Source of the DNA: Oceanobacillus jordanicus
GTDB lineage: Bacteria; Bacillota; Bacilli; Bacillales; Amphibacillaceae
Assembly (NCBI RefSeq): GCF_022095695.1
Contig: NZ_JAIFZM010000009.1
Location: 120,492 to 184,491 of the forward strand
Direction: 5' to 3'
DNA: 64,000 nt
In this document: positions 23,732 to 32,746 of the stretch, piece by piece
Position numbering within the stretch: the stretch's first letter is position 1
Layout: the number at the start of each line of letters is the position of its first letter
Translations under genes and position numbers: made by a program
The notes under the pieces: generated by a model
What the model saw: the letters and a program-made list of their open reading frames with translations, nothing else
What the model was told of the DNA's origin: nothing
The model's database searches: none

Positions 23732-25612
23732 ATGCTAACATTAGAAAATTTACATAAATCCTTCGGGGACAAAATATTATTCGATTCCGTTACAAGCACC
23801 ATTACAGATCGGGAAAGAATTGGGCTGATTGGAGTAAATGGAACGGGGAAATCCACCTTTTTGAAAACAATTGCTGGGCTGGAAGCACCGGAAAAGGGCA
23901 CCATCAAACACCCAAAAGATTATCGGATTGAATACTTAGCCCAAGATCCACCACTTAATCCTGAACTGAATGTAATGGAACAAATCTATTACGGAGATTC
24001 TGTGATTATGCAGGTAATGCGTAACTATGAGCAGGCATTGTTGAAACTGCAAGAGGAACCGGAAAGCAATGAAGCGCAAAGCAGATTAATAAAGATGCAA
24101 CAAAAAATGGACGAAGCAGAGGCATGGGAAGCTAACACAGCTGCAAAGTCTGTTTTGACAAAGCTTGGAATTACCGATTTTGATAAACAAGTAACAGAAC
24201 TATCGGGCGGCCAGAAGAAACGAGTAGCTATTGCCAAGGCGCTGATTCAGCCTGCAGACCTCTTGATTTTAGATGAACCGACAAACCATCTTGATAATGA
24301 GACAGTAGAGTGGTTGGAGAAATATTTGCAGACATACAAAGGATCCTTGCTGCTCGTTACGCATGATAGGTATTTTTTAAATCGGGTCACCAATCGAATT
24401 TATGAGTTAGATAAAGGTAATTTGTATGTGTATGAAGGAAACTATGAAATATTTCTTGAGAAAAAAGCGGAACGTGAAGCGCTTGAGGCAAGCAATGAAG
24501 CGAAGCATCAGAATACTTTAAAACGTGAACTAGCATGGTTAAGACGTGGAGCAAAGGCAAGATCTACAAAGCAAAAGGCTCGAATAGGGCGCGTTGAAGA
24601 AATGAAGGAAGAAACATTTGATACGAAGAAAGAGCAAGTTGATTTTAAAGTAGGGTCAACCAGGCTAGGAAAGAAAGTGTTGGAGCTACAGGAAATCAGC
24701 AAATCATTTGGAGAAAAAAGGTTAATCAATGAATTTAGCCGCTTGATTGTGCCAGGTGAGCGGTTAGGTATTATTGGCCCTAATGGCACGGGAAAATCAA
24801 CGCTGTTAAATATTATGGCAGGTCGAATCAAGCCAGATGGCGGTCAGGTAGAAGTTGGAGAAACGGTCAACATCGGGTACTATACACAAGGTGATGAAGA
24901 GCTTGATGGATCACAACGCATTATTGATTATATTAAGGAAGTTGCAGAAGTAATTCACACGAGTGATGGTGACGTTATTACAGCTGAACAAATGCTTGAG
25001 CGTTTTCTATTTTCCCGCTCCGCACAGTGGACGTATATCCGCAAGCTATCTGGTGGGGAAAGACGTCGTCTATACCTTTTAAAGGTTTTAATGCAAGAAC
25101 CAAATGTCCTCTTCCTTGATGAGCCGACAAATGACTTGGATACTCAGACGCTGGGAGTGCTGGAGGAATATTTGGATCAGTTCCCTGGTGTCGTAGTTAC
25201 AGTATCGCATGATCGCTATTTTCTAGATCGTGTAGTAGATCGTTTAATCGTGTTTAAAGGAAACGGTGCGGTAGGTGAGTACTATGGAAATTATAGTGAA
25301 TACCTTGAACAGGCTCAGGCTGAACAAAGCGTCACAACACCACCAAAGGCAATAAAAGAAAAGCCAAAGCAAAAAAAGAAAAAGCTATCCTATAATGAAC
25401 AACGAGAATGGAATACCATTGAAGAGGAAATTATGGAGCTAGAGAGTCGGATAGACGAACTAAAAGCAGGGATTGTAGATGCTGGTAGTGATTCTGAAAA
25501 AGTTCAAAAGCTCTTCCAGGAACAAGAAAAAGCAGAAGTAGCACTCGAACAGAAGATGGAGCGTTGGGAAGAACTTTCACTCATGGTGGAAGAATTTGAA
25601 AATAATAAGTAA
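23732..25612 (+). CDS. yfmR: ABC-F ATPase, YfmR/Uup type
   Basis: 626 residues with two ABC domains: Walker A GVNGTGKST (about 35) and GPNGTGKST (about 352), signatures LSGGQKKR and LSGGERRR, Walker B LLILDEPTNHLD and VLFLDEPTNDLD, an inter-domain linker, and a C-terminal coiled coil (about 560-626). No membrane segment. YfmR/Uup-type proteins act on ribosomes stalled at difficult sequences; length matches YfmR. GATGAGGATGAG lies ahead of the ATG. Confidence 0.9.
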   Translation: MLTLENLHKSFGDKILFDSVTSTITDRERIGLIGVNGTGKSTFLKTIAGLEAPEKGTIKHPKDYRIEYLAQDPPLNPELNVMEQIYYGDSVIMQVMRNYEQALLKLQEEPESNEAQSRLIKMQQKMDEAEAWEANTAAKSVLTKLGITDFDKQVTELSGGQKKRVAIAKALIQPADLLILDEPTNHLDNETVEWLEKYLQTYKGSLLLVTHDRYFLNRVTNRIYELDKGNLYVYEGNYEIFLEKKAEREALEASNEAKHQNTLKRELAWLRRGAKARSTKQKARIGRVEEMKEETFDTKKEQVDFKVGSTRLGKKVLELQEISKSFGEKRLINEFSRLIVPGERLGIIGPNGTGKSTLLNIMAGRIKPDGGQVEVGETVNIGYYTQGDEELDGSQRIIDYIKEVAEVIHTSDGDVITAEQMLERFLFSRSAQWTYIRKLSGGERRRLYLLKVLMQEPNVLFLDEPTNDLDTQTLGVLEEYLDQFPGVVVTVSHDRYFLDRVVDRLIVFKGNGAVGEYYGNYSEYLEQAQAEQSVTTPPKAIKEKPKQKKKKLSYNEQREWNTIEEEIMELESRIDELKAGIVDAGSDSEKVQKLFQEQEKAEVALEQKMERWEELSLMVEEFENNK

Positions 25613-25619
25613 GTTAGAG

Positions 25620-25650
25620 GCCTCCCAGGATTTTGGGAGGCTATTTTATT
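25620..25650 (+). terminator. Terminator after yfmR
   Basis: GCCTCCCA and TGGGAGGC form an 8-bp stem followed by TATTTTATT. Confidence 0.85.
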
Positions 25651-25696
25651 AAGATTATGGTTAATTAAATGATCAGCCACTGAGGTAGGAAGCAAA

Positions 25697-26011
25697 CATC
25701 GGCTGTGAAGGAGTGAGTATCGGCTTTGAGGCAGTGGATATCGGATTTGAGTTAAGAAGTATCGGCTTTGGAGCAGTGGATATCGGATTTGAGGTAAGGA
25801 ACATCACCCGAGAGCAGAAGAGCATCGCCCGAGAGCAGAAGACATCGCCCGAGAGCAGAAGAGCATCGCCCGAGAGCAGAAGAGCATCGCCCGAGAGCAG
25901 GTGACCATCACCCGAGAGCAGAAGAGCATCACCCGAGAGCAGAAGAGTATCGCCCGAGAGCAGAAGACTATCGGCTCCGTGGCTAAAAGTATCGCCCGAG
26001 AAACTGAAACA
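25697..26011. repeat. 21-nt tandem array 3 (ATCGCCCGAGAGCAG class)
   Basis: About 15 contiguous units of 20-21 nt. The first five are divergent (ATCGGCTTTGAGGCAG, ATCGGATTTGAG); the central eight are nearly identical (ATCGCCCGAGAGCAGAAG or ATCACCCGAGAGCAGAAG), and the last two diverge again. This gradient indicates recent local homogenisation of the middle. It lies between the yfmR terminator and the CBO0543-like pair. Confidence 0.85.
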
Positions 26012-26123
26012 TCATTCACAAGCTACGATTTATCCAAGCGAGCACTTCTTATTTGTGCTATATGCATGCTTTTCTCCATATTGCCTAAACTAAGCCCACT
26101 ATATAAACATGGGTGGGCTGATA

Positions 26124-26696
26124 ATGAGCGAAGACCAGCCTTATAATAAAATACTCGAGGTAAAAGAAGAGCTACATAATTTACAACACACCTACTGGGA
26201 AATGACTACCAGTTTCGATACATGGCGTTTTTGGTTTCTGCTAGGAAGCATGATTATTGCACTAATCATTTTGTATTTTACTGTGGATAGAAAAAGACTC
26301 TTTGAACTTACTTTTTTCGGTTTTACCATACATGTACTTTGGGCAAATACAGATCAGATTTTAACATCACTCAATTATTTCAGCTATCCTCATAGTTTTA
26401 CTTATTTAATGACTACAGGATTTACCTCAACCACGGTGGTATTCCCAGTAGTATTTATGCTTGTATATCAATATTGTCTTAAGAAAGGGAAAAACTTTTT
26501 TCTCTATACTATCGTACTAAATCTGTTATTTGCTTTTGGTATGGGACCGTTGTATGTATACCTCGGATTCCTAGAAATGAACAAAGGTATGAATTATGGG
26601 TTTCTTTATCTAATCGACCTTGTAGTTGTTTTTATTGCTTTTGCTTTCACGAAATTTTTTAAGATGATGAAACAGGATTGGAAGGCGAAGCAATGA
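26124..26696 (+). CDS. CBO0543-like membrane protein, paralogue 1
   Basis: 190 residues, about five membrane helices, with a short charged N-terminal helix (MSEDQPYNKILEVKEEL). VDRKRLFELTFFGF and PVVFMLVYQYC fit the CBO0543 family of unknown function. Start chosen by comparison with its neighbour (MSEEQLYKKIYDVKEQL); both have a GGTGG ribosome site. No terminator between the two. Confidence 0.65.
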   Translation: MSEDQPYNKILEVKEELHNLQHTYWEMTTSFDTWRFWFLLGSMIIALIILYFTVDRKRLFELTFFGFTIHVLWANTDQILTSLNYFSYPHSFTYLMTTGFTSTTVVFPVVFMLVYQYCLKKGKNFFLYTIVLNLLFAFGMGPLYVYLGFLEMNKGMNYGFLYLIDLVVVFIAFAFTKFFKMMKQDWKAKQ

Positions 26697-26775
26697 GGAG
26701 AGACGATTTTTATCGGCATAGTTTCTTTTATTGGGTATAAACTAAACTTATTATTATAAATAGGTGGTTTTAGAA

Positions 26776-27345
26776 ATGAGTGAAGAACAACTATACAAGA
26801 AGATATATGATGTGAAGGAACAGTTAGCAAAGTTACACAGAGACTTTTGGAATGATTACTCAGACTTTGAGACATGGTATTTTTGGTTTAACCTTCTGTC
26901 GATTTTCTTGCCATTACTAATTCTCTACTTAATACTTGATCGTAAACGAATCTTTGAAATTTCATTTTACGGGTTTACAGCGCATATTCTCTGGGCCAAT
27001 CTAGATAATATCTTAGCTTCCCAAAATTATTTGCTGCACCCTCACAGTCTATCCTATTTACTTCCAGTAGGCTTTTCCGTTACTACGGTTATATTTCCGG
27101 TCGTCTTCATGCTGGTTTACCAATATTGTACAAAACATAACAAAAATATCGTGATCTATTTTATTGGGGCATCTGTCGTCTTTGGTTTTGGGTTCGGAGG
27201 GTTTTCTGTTTTGGTAGGATTGTTGGAAATGCATAAAGGAATGAATCTGTTCTATCTGTTTCTTATTGATATTGTAATTGCCTTCCTCGCGTATGGTTTT
27301 ACTAAGTTATTTATCATGATTAAGCATGATAAGAGAGCAGATTAA
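26776..27345 (+). CDS. CBO0543-like membrane protein, paralogue 2
   Basis: 189 residues, tandem paralogue of the preceding gene with similarity along the whole length (DTW/ETW-FWF start of helix 1, DRKR-FE-FGFT, PVVFMLVYQYC-K, FLEMNKGMN/LLEMHKGMN). A GTG at 26764 is possible but the ATG at 26776 matches the paralogue. Function unknown; perhaps a hetero-oligomer with its neighbour. Confidence 0.65.
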   Translation: MSEEQLYKKIYDVKEQLAKLHRDFWNDYSDFETWYFWFNLLSIFLPLLILYLILDRKRIFEISFYGFTAHILWANLDNILASQNYLLHPHSLSYLLPVGFSVTTVIFPVVFMLVYQYCTKHNKNIVIYFIGASVVFGFGFGGFSVLVGLLEMHKGMNLFYLFLIDIVIAFLAYGFTKLFIMIKHDKRAD

Positions 27346-27351
27346 AAAGCA

Positions 27352-27388
27352 AAAGCAGGCTATAATTTCTACAGCCTGCTCTTTTTAT
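27352..27388. terminator. Bidirectional terminator
   Basis: AAAGCAGGCT pairs with AGCCTGCT and ends in TTTTTATT; the A-run on the other side serves the convergent gene. Confidence 0.85.
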
Positions 27389-29106
27389 TATTCTGTTAGA
27401 CCTTCTATCTCAATGCTTTCTACAATACCGGTGCCGTTATCACGAATATTTGCTTCAAATGAAACATTATCACCAGGTTGCATGAAAATGGCGAGTGGGG
27501 ATTTCCCTGAACTAACATTATAAATAGTGTTATCATCTTTAATTAAAAATTGTACTACTTGCCCGTTGTTTTGATTGCTTACAAGTACTCTTTCTACTTC
27601 CCCGCCCCGTTCTTCCAAAGCAGATTCTCCTGTAGAGGAAACATTGCTTGGATCTTGGGCGAGCGCAAGGCGATATGCTTCCAGTGTTTGTCGAGCTGTG
27701 TCACCAAACACCACAAAGTCAGAATCGGAAGCCTTGATATAGGCATAGTGCTTGAATAAACCGTTTGGATCCAGAACATTTACAACCCACGTTGGATCCC
27801 CATCAATGTTGTATAGTACAGGCATTGATCCGGTCCAATTCTTCTCTGGGAATTCTTTGTTTACAATTTCTTTTGCTCCTTTACTGTCCATAATTCCATT
27901 GTTTTTATCACCATTGTAGTAGGTGAGCTCTCCTGTACGAGCATTAATTAAGGTGTAACCTAAAGCGGAATCAATATTCTCTTTTGGTGAGGACATGTCA
28001 GTAAAGTAATGCATTTCTCCATTCTCATCAAAAATCGGTGTGACATTACTTTCGGTTCCAGAGCCGTTGGGTATTTTAACATCTCGTTTACCAAAAATGG
28101 AGTTTAACCAGCCATGTACATACTTACCAAAGTACTCGTTTTCATCTGAAGCCATTTCAGAGCTGACAGAGCCATCTATAAAATCAGGCGCCTCATTTGT
28201 CTTGTATAAAGTGACATCACTTGTTACCGGGTCGACAATGGCAACATTTAGTTTCTCTACATTTGGTTTGTTTGTAAGGCCGATTGGTTTATAAAGCGTT
28301 TGGACATACCATGGTTTTCCATCTTCGTCCACTTCTAACTGTGGTTCCCCACTTTGAATATAGTTAGGGTATGCACCGTAAATAGTACGCTTTACATTAT
28401 GATTAAAAAAGCTTGAATTCGTGTATTTCATTTTACTCTCTACAAACTGTGGTTGTGCGTTAACATCTGTCGCGGAAATGGTGAAATACCCTTCTGTTTC
28501 TTTGCCTCGGAAGTAACGCCAAAAGTCGGTAAACTCGACAGGAGCAACAAACACAATATCATCGTTGACTTTTTGCACTTGCAGTTTCCCTAAGTCGTAG
28601 AATTGCGTATTTGGAACAACACTCATTGCTTTTTGTACCTTGTTTCTGGCAAATTCAGGGGATACGACAATCGGTGTAGCGTCCTTATCCAATGGTTTTG
28701 CTTCTGGTATTTCTTCTTTAGGGATAGACTCATAAGAATCATCCAATCCAAAAATACCTAGTACAAAGAAAGTAGGTATAGCTAGGATTGCTAGTAGAAC
28801 AATCACCCCAGAGACAGTGTCCAACTGCTTGCTAGACTTTGTAAATGGCTGACTTGTCGTTAAAGCGTAGAGTCCAGCCATACCTGCAATTCCGATAACG
28901 ATGTTAGATATAGTCATATTTGGAATGGTCATCGGCAGCATAATAACGTATATTGCAATCGCTCCAATAATAAATAGCACGATAAAAATTAGCAGAACTG
29001 CTTTTAATGTGGTCTTGCGATGTTTTTTATTGTTGATAACAAAAAACAGTGAAATAATTAGATACAATATAAATGAGAGTATCGTGGTGCTTAAAATACC
29101 TGTCAT
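27388..29106 (-). CDS. Large membrane protein with extracellular domain, unknown function
   Basis: 572 residues: four N-terminal membrane helices (about 4-25, 34-58, 65-85, 98-118) and a single external domain of about 450 residues. This holds repeated segments like YTLINARTGELTYYNGD followed by a VNKEFPEKNW-type helix, which recall PepSY-like folds. C-terminal part is beta-rich. No family recognised with certainty. Stand-alone, ATG after GGAGTTG. Confidence 0.65.
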   Translation of the reverse strand: MTGILSTTILSFILYLIISLFFVINNKKHRKTTLKAVLLIFIVLFIIGAIAIYVIMLPMTIPNMTISNIVIGIAGMAGLYALTTSQPFTKSSKQLDTVSGVIVLLAILAIPTFFVLGIFGLDDSYESIPKEEIPEAKPLDKDATPIVVSPEFARNKVQKAMSVVPNTQFYDLGKLQVQKVNDDIVFVAPVEFTDFWRYFRGKETEGYFTISATDVNAQPQFVESKMKYTNSSFFNHNVKRTIYGAYPNYIQSGEPQLEVDEDGKPWYVQTLYKPIGLTNKPNVEKLNVAIVDPVTSDVTLYKTNEAPDFIDGSVSSEMASDENEYFGKYVHGWLNSIFGKRDVKIPNGSGTESNVTPIFDENGEMHYFTDMSSPKENIDSALGYTLINARTGELTYYNGDKNNGIMDSKGAKEIVNKEFPEKNWTGSMPVLYNIDGDPTWVVNVLDPNGLFKHYAYIKASDSDFVVFGDTARQTLEAYRLALAQDPSNVSSTGESALEERGGEVERVLVSNQNNGQVVQFLIKDDNTIYNVSSGKSPLAIFMQPGDNVSFEANIRDNGTGIVESIEIEGLTE

Positions 29107-29249
29107 GATTTCAACTCCTATGTGTTTTCTCTATACGGCATGTAATACGTTGGGAATCTAAAAAAGTTTCATTCCGAGACAATTTCGTTTGAAAACATAA
29201 AGTTGTATATTAGACTGAGTTCAATACAGATGAAAAAAGAGGGAAATAA

Positions 29250-30302
29250 ATGAAACAGATATATAGCGATATTATTCAGTTTCGCGGAAGCCATTATGAT
29301 TTCGGCTATGAGCAGGGGCTAGAATTAAAGGACTCGCACACATTGCAAAACAGAAAAAAACAGTGGAAAATTCGCCGGCCACGTTTCACCATTTCGGTGG
29401 AAGAAGTAAAACAGGTGATAATGCCGTTTGCACCTGCTATCTGGGAAGAACTTCGTGGATTACAGGATGCACTGGAATGGAAAATGGAGGATGTATTACA
29501 GGAGTTTGGTGGATACCGCTTGGAATATATGAAAAGTGGTTGCTCCATTTTTACTGGGTCTGACTACATGGTAAGGAATTATGATTATCATCCTAAAACT
29601 TATGAAGGAAGATATACGATATTCCAACCGACTGACCAAGGCTATGCAGTTATCGGTCCGTCTCAGCGGATTACCGGACGAATGGACGGAATGAACGAAA
29701 AAGGCCTCGCGATGGGCTATAACTTTATGCATCGTAAAAAGCCAGGCGACGGTTTTATTTGTAATATGATAGGTAGAATTCTCTTAGAAACCTGTGCTGA
29801 TGTGGATGAAGCTATTTCCTTATTAAAAGAAATACCACACCGCCATTCCTTCAGTTATGTATTATTAGATAAAAGTGGAGAAACGTACGTGGTAGAGGCG
29901 ACACCAAGAGCAGTAGAAGTACGTCAATCAAATATATGTACAAATCACTTTGAAATCCAGAAGGACGAAAATCGCCATCATTTAGATGATTCGTATAAAC
30001 GTTATGCATCTATCGAAAGTCAAAAAGAAAATGTCCTAGATCCTTATAAAGCTTTTCGCATGTTAAATGATACAGACAAAGGTGTATTTTCAACAAAGTA
30101 TAAGCAATGGGCAGGAACTATTCATACATCCGTTTATTTCCCTCAGGCCGGGAAGGTATGGTTCGCGCTAGGTGGTGACCGGGAGCCTATGATATTTAAC
30201 TTCCAAAAGTGGCTACAAGGGGAGAGGATCCAAGCAAAACGGATACTGGGACAAGTGGACACAGAATTGCCGTTCGTTCATATGGAGAAAAACGTTCGTT
30301 AA
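29250..30302 (+). CDS. C45-type acyltransferase / Ntn hydrolase
   Basis: 350 residues resembling acyl-CoA:6-aminopenicillanate acyltransferase (peptidase C45) and choloylglycine-hydrolase folds. The presumed nucleophile is Cys98 in KSGCSIF, exposed by self-cleavage; MVRNYDYHP is the family RNxD region. Such enzymes hydrolyse or transfer amide-linked acyl groups; the substrate here is unknown. AGAGGGAAAT precedes the ATG. Confidence 0.75.
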   Translation: MKQIYSDIIQFRGSHYDFGYEQGLELKDSHTLQNRKKQWKIRRPRFTISVEEVKQVIMPFAPAIWEELRGLQDALEWKMEDVLQEFGGYRLEYMKSGCSIFTGSDYMVRNYDYHPKTYEGRYTIFQPTDQGYAVIGPSQRITGRMDGMNEKGLAMGYNFMHRKKPGDGFICNMIGRILLETCADVDEAISLLKEIPHRHSFSYVLLDKSGETYVVEATPRAVEVRQSNICTNHFEIQKDENRHHLDDSYKRYASIESQKENVLDPYKAFRMLNDTDKGVFSTKYKQWAGTIHTSVYFPQAGKVWFALGGDREPMIFNFQKWLQGERIQAKRILGQVDTELPFVHMEKNVR

Positions 30303-30486
30303 CCTTGTATGAAGGGCAACAAAACGTAGGGGATGTTAAAAGTGACGATCTACCGCTTGTATTGAATAACTTACAAAAAAGATGTTTAATTTGTGCAACT
30401 TTAAGGAAACATAATTTAAGACTTTATTTTTGTGAAAATGCAGTTATAATAGACTCAGAATGCATTACTATGTAGGAGGTTGCGGA

Positions 30487-31158
30487 ATGAAGTTATTTCA
30501 GGTTAGAAAGGGACAGTTCGTATTCTATAATAACGAGCTACATAAAGTATATACGGTAAAACCTATGTTTAAGAAGTCTGTCCATTTATATCGTCTAAAG
30601 GATATGAAACAAATCTTGACGAAAGCAAGTGAGATTACGCTATACAGACCACAGCATAATGATACCTTTATCTTTTATGGAAAACGTTATACTGTAGATA
30701 AAGATCGTAAGCCAGAGCCAGGTGATTATATTTTAATTACCAAGCCTGCACCAGACTTCCTTGATCACTATTCATTGAACGAGATTGAAAAAGTGGACAG
30801 TGTTGAAGATGGTAACGTTGTTACAACAAGAGATAATGGCGTAAAGCATAGTGAATATGTTGTTATGGTTCCTGGAAGAGCAGAAGCAAGCCAGGAAATT
30901 GCTTATTACGATAAGAATCTTGTACCGGAAGCACAACAGCTTGAGGATGAGTCAATTAGCTATCTTGCTGAAAGTGATAACTCGCTTAACCCGGTAGTCG
31001 GTGACATTTATATTGATGTTAGAAATAGCACAAAGGCAATGATTGTGGCAATGACAGAAGATGAAGTCGTATTTGGCCATGGTGTACGTGTTCATGTTGC
31101 AGAGCTGCTTGATGAAAACAACTATACACTTGTCTATCGTTTTGAAGAAGACTTATAA
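30487..31158 (+). CDS. Conserved hypothetical cytosolic protein
   Basis: 223 residues, soluble, no recognised domain; two small beta-rich segments (VRKGQFVFYNNELHKVYTV and NDTFIFYGKRYTVDKD) look like repeats of an SH3/KOW-like fold. Start at the ATG 30487 after GTAGGAGG. A TATAAT box lies at 30445-30450. The TAA stop (31156-31158) falls inside the border of repeat copy D. Confidence 0.6.
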   Translation: MKLFQVRKGQFVFYNNELHKVYTVKPMFKKSVHLYRLKDMKQILTKASEITLYRPQHNDTFIFYGKRYTVDKDRKPEPGDYILITKPAPDFLDHYSLNEIEKVDSVEDGNVVTTRDNGVKHSEYVVMVPGRAEASQEIAYYDKNLVPEAQQLEDESISYLAESDNSLNPVVGDIYIDVRNSTKAMIVAMTEDEVVFGHGVRVHVAELLDENNYTLVYRFEEDL

Positions 31159-31308
31159 AGTGAAACTTCAATCAGTGGAGGATTTCATTTTTCCCCCACT
31201 GATTGTTAGTTGAACGAATCGGGGTGTTAGCGTCCGTTTACTCCCACTTAAGCATTAGGGTTTCACTTCATGTTTTGAAGGGGGAGTCTTACGGACGGTT
31301 GCACCGGG
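31155..31308 (-). repeat. Two-hairpin dispersed element, copy D (154 bp, minus strand)
   Basis: On the minus strand it follows TTTTAT, starts CCCGGTGCAACCGTCCG, and ends TTTCACTTTAT, the final bases overlapping the stop codon of the preceding plus-strand gene. Both hairpins are intact. Excision would rejoin GACTTATAAA to ATTCG and keep the same TAA stop, as with copy B. Confidence 0.78.
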
Positions 31309-31325
31309 ATAAAATTCGTAAAAGA

Positions 31326-31377
31326 AGAAACCGCATGAATGTAGGCATTTTCGCCTTCACTTCATGCGGTTCTTTTT
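31326..31377. terminator. Bidirectional terminator before the CoA-disulfide reductase gene end
   Basis: GAACCGCATGAA-type arm (AGAAACCGCATGAA) pairs with TTCATGCGGTTCTTTTT across a loop of about 20 nt. Confidence 0.8.
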
Positions 31378-31381
31378 CTAT

Positions 31382-32731
31382 TTATGTTATAAGCGATGCC
31401 GCTTTATATCCTAAAATGTTTAGCGGATCCTTAGAGTTAGAAAATGGTGGTGCATAGCCTATTTCAAGCTCTTGTAAATCATAGACAGTCAGTTTTCCTT
31501 TAATAGCTGTTGCAAGGACCGCCAATCGCTTATCAGCTCCTGCGTACCCTACAACCTGTCCGCTGTAAATTAAACCGGTCTCTGCCTCAAATAATATTTT
31601 AATCCATAACCTATCTGACCCCGGGTAATAGCCTACATTTGAACTCGCCTGCAATATAGCCTCTTTAAACGTATAACCTTCCTGCTTTAATGTCGTGCTC
31701 GTATGACCTGTTGATCCAACGGTAAGGTCGAACACCTTTAAAATCCCCGTGCCCATAGTTCCTTGATATGGAATTTTCTTGTTTGTTAAGTGGCTGGCAA
31801 TAATAAATGCTTGCCGATGTGCTGGCCAGGCTAGTGCAACGTTTTGTTCTACTCCTGTGATGCTATCAGGTGTTTCGACGACATCTCCTAGTGCATAAAT
31901 GTCTGGATCTGATGTTTGCATAAATTGGTTAACAGCGATTGCTCCCGTGTTACCGATTTTTAAACCAGAATGAACTGCAAGCTGTGTGTTTGGTCGCACA
32001 CCAACGGATAAGATAGTCATGTCTGCATCCACCGTTTTACCACTAGCTAGATGTAGTTTTTTGCCCTCATTAGAAAAAGAGGAAAGCCCATCATGGAGTT
32101 TCAGAGAAACATCTTTTTCAGTTAAATGGTCAGCAACATGGTCTGCCATGTCTTTATCTACTAATTTTGCTACCTGTTCCCCTCGGTCAATGAGCGTACA
32201 GTGAAGCCCCCTAGCTTTCAGGTTTTCCACCATTTCCAAACCGATAAATCCAGCACCGATAACTGCCGCTGTGGCTGGTTGGTGTTTTTCAATGAATTGA
32301 TCAATAGCATCCATATCGGGAATGGTATGCAAAGTAAATGTCCGTGCTTTAGCCATGCCATCAATTTGAGGACATAAAGCGTAGGCACCAGGAGAGAGAA
32401 TAAGCTTATCGTATGACAAAGTCTCCTCTTGCGTGGCACTGTCTTGCTTTTGGAACGTAATCTGCTTTTGCTCACGGAGGACACGCGTTACTTCTGTTTC
32501 TGTATGCACGTGAAGGTTGAAGTTCTCTTCAAACTCCTCGGCTGGATAAAGAATGTCCTCCCGGCTTTCAAGTACGCCACCAAGGTAATAAGGCATTCCA
32601 CAGTTAGAAAAGGATACATAGCCTCCTTTTTCGAAGAGATGGATTTCGGCTTCTTTGTCGGTCCTTCTTATTTGTGCAGCTACTGTCGCGCCACCACCTA
32701 CTCCTCCGACAATTACTATTTTTTTCTTCAA
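31382..32731 (-). CDS. cdr: CoA-disulfide reductase / pyridine nucleotide-disulfide oxidoreductase
   Basis: About 449 residues: FAD-binding VGGVGGGATVAAQIRR, single redox Cys in SFSNCGMPYYLGG (Cys46 counted from the ATG), NAD(P)H-binding AAVIGAGFIGLEMVE, and C-terminal dimerisation domain (VGYYPGSDRLWIKILF). The single active Cys is the mark of CoA-disulfide reductase and related NADH oxidases; CoA is a major thiol of many bacilli. The ATG at 32737 is one base after GGAGG, so the TTG at 32731 (7-nt spacing) is the better start. It follows the symporter gene by a few bases. Confidence 0.82.
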   Translation of the reverse strand: MKKKIVIVGGVGGGATVAAQIRRTDKEAEIHLFEKGGYVSFSNCGMPYYLGGVLESREDILYPAEEFEENFNLHVHTETEVTRVLREQKQITFQKQDSATQEETLSYDKLILSPGAYALCPQIDGMAKARTFTLHTIPDMDAIDQFIEKHQPATAAVIGAGFIGLEMVENLKARGLHCTLIDRGEQVAKLVDKDMADHVADHLTEKDVSLKLHDGLSSFSNEGKKLHLASGKTVDADMTILSVGVRPNTQLAVHSGLKIGNTGAIAVNQFMQTSDPDIYALGDVVETPDSITGVEQNVALAWPAHRQAFIIASHLTNKKIPYQGTMGTGILKVFDLTVGSTGHTSTTLKQEGYTFKEAILQASSNVGYYPGSDRLWIKILFEAETGLIYSGQVVGYAGADKRLAVLATAIKGKLTVYDLQELEIGYAPPFSNSKDPLNILGYKAASLIT

Positions 32732-32746
32732 CGTCATTCCTCCTGA

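Noticed and set aside
25713..26146. Open frames on both strands over array 3
   Set aside because: Low-complexity heptads produced by the 21-nt units; open on both strands at once, with no translation signals.
31203..31457. Plus-strand open frame across copy D and the following terminator
   Set aside because: Runs antisense through the repeat and the terminator into the end of the reductase gene; no ribosome site.
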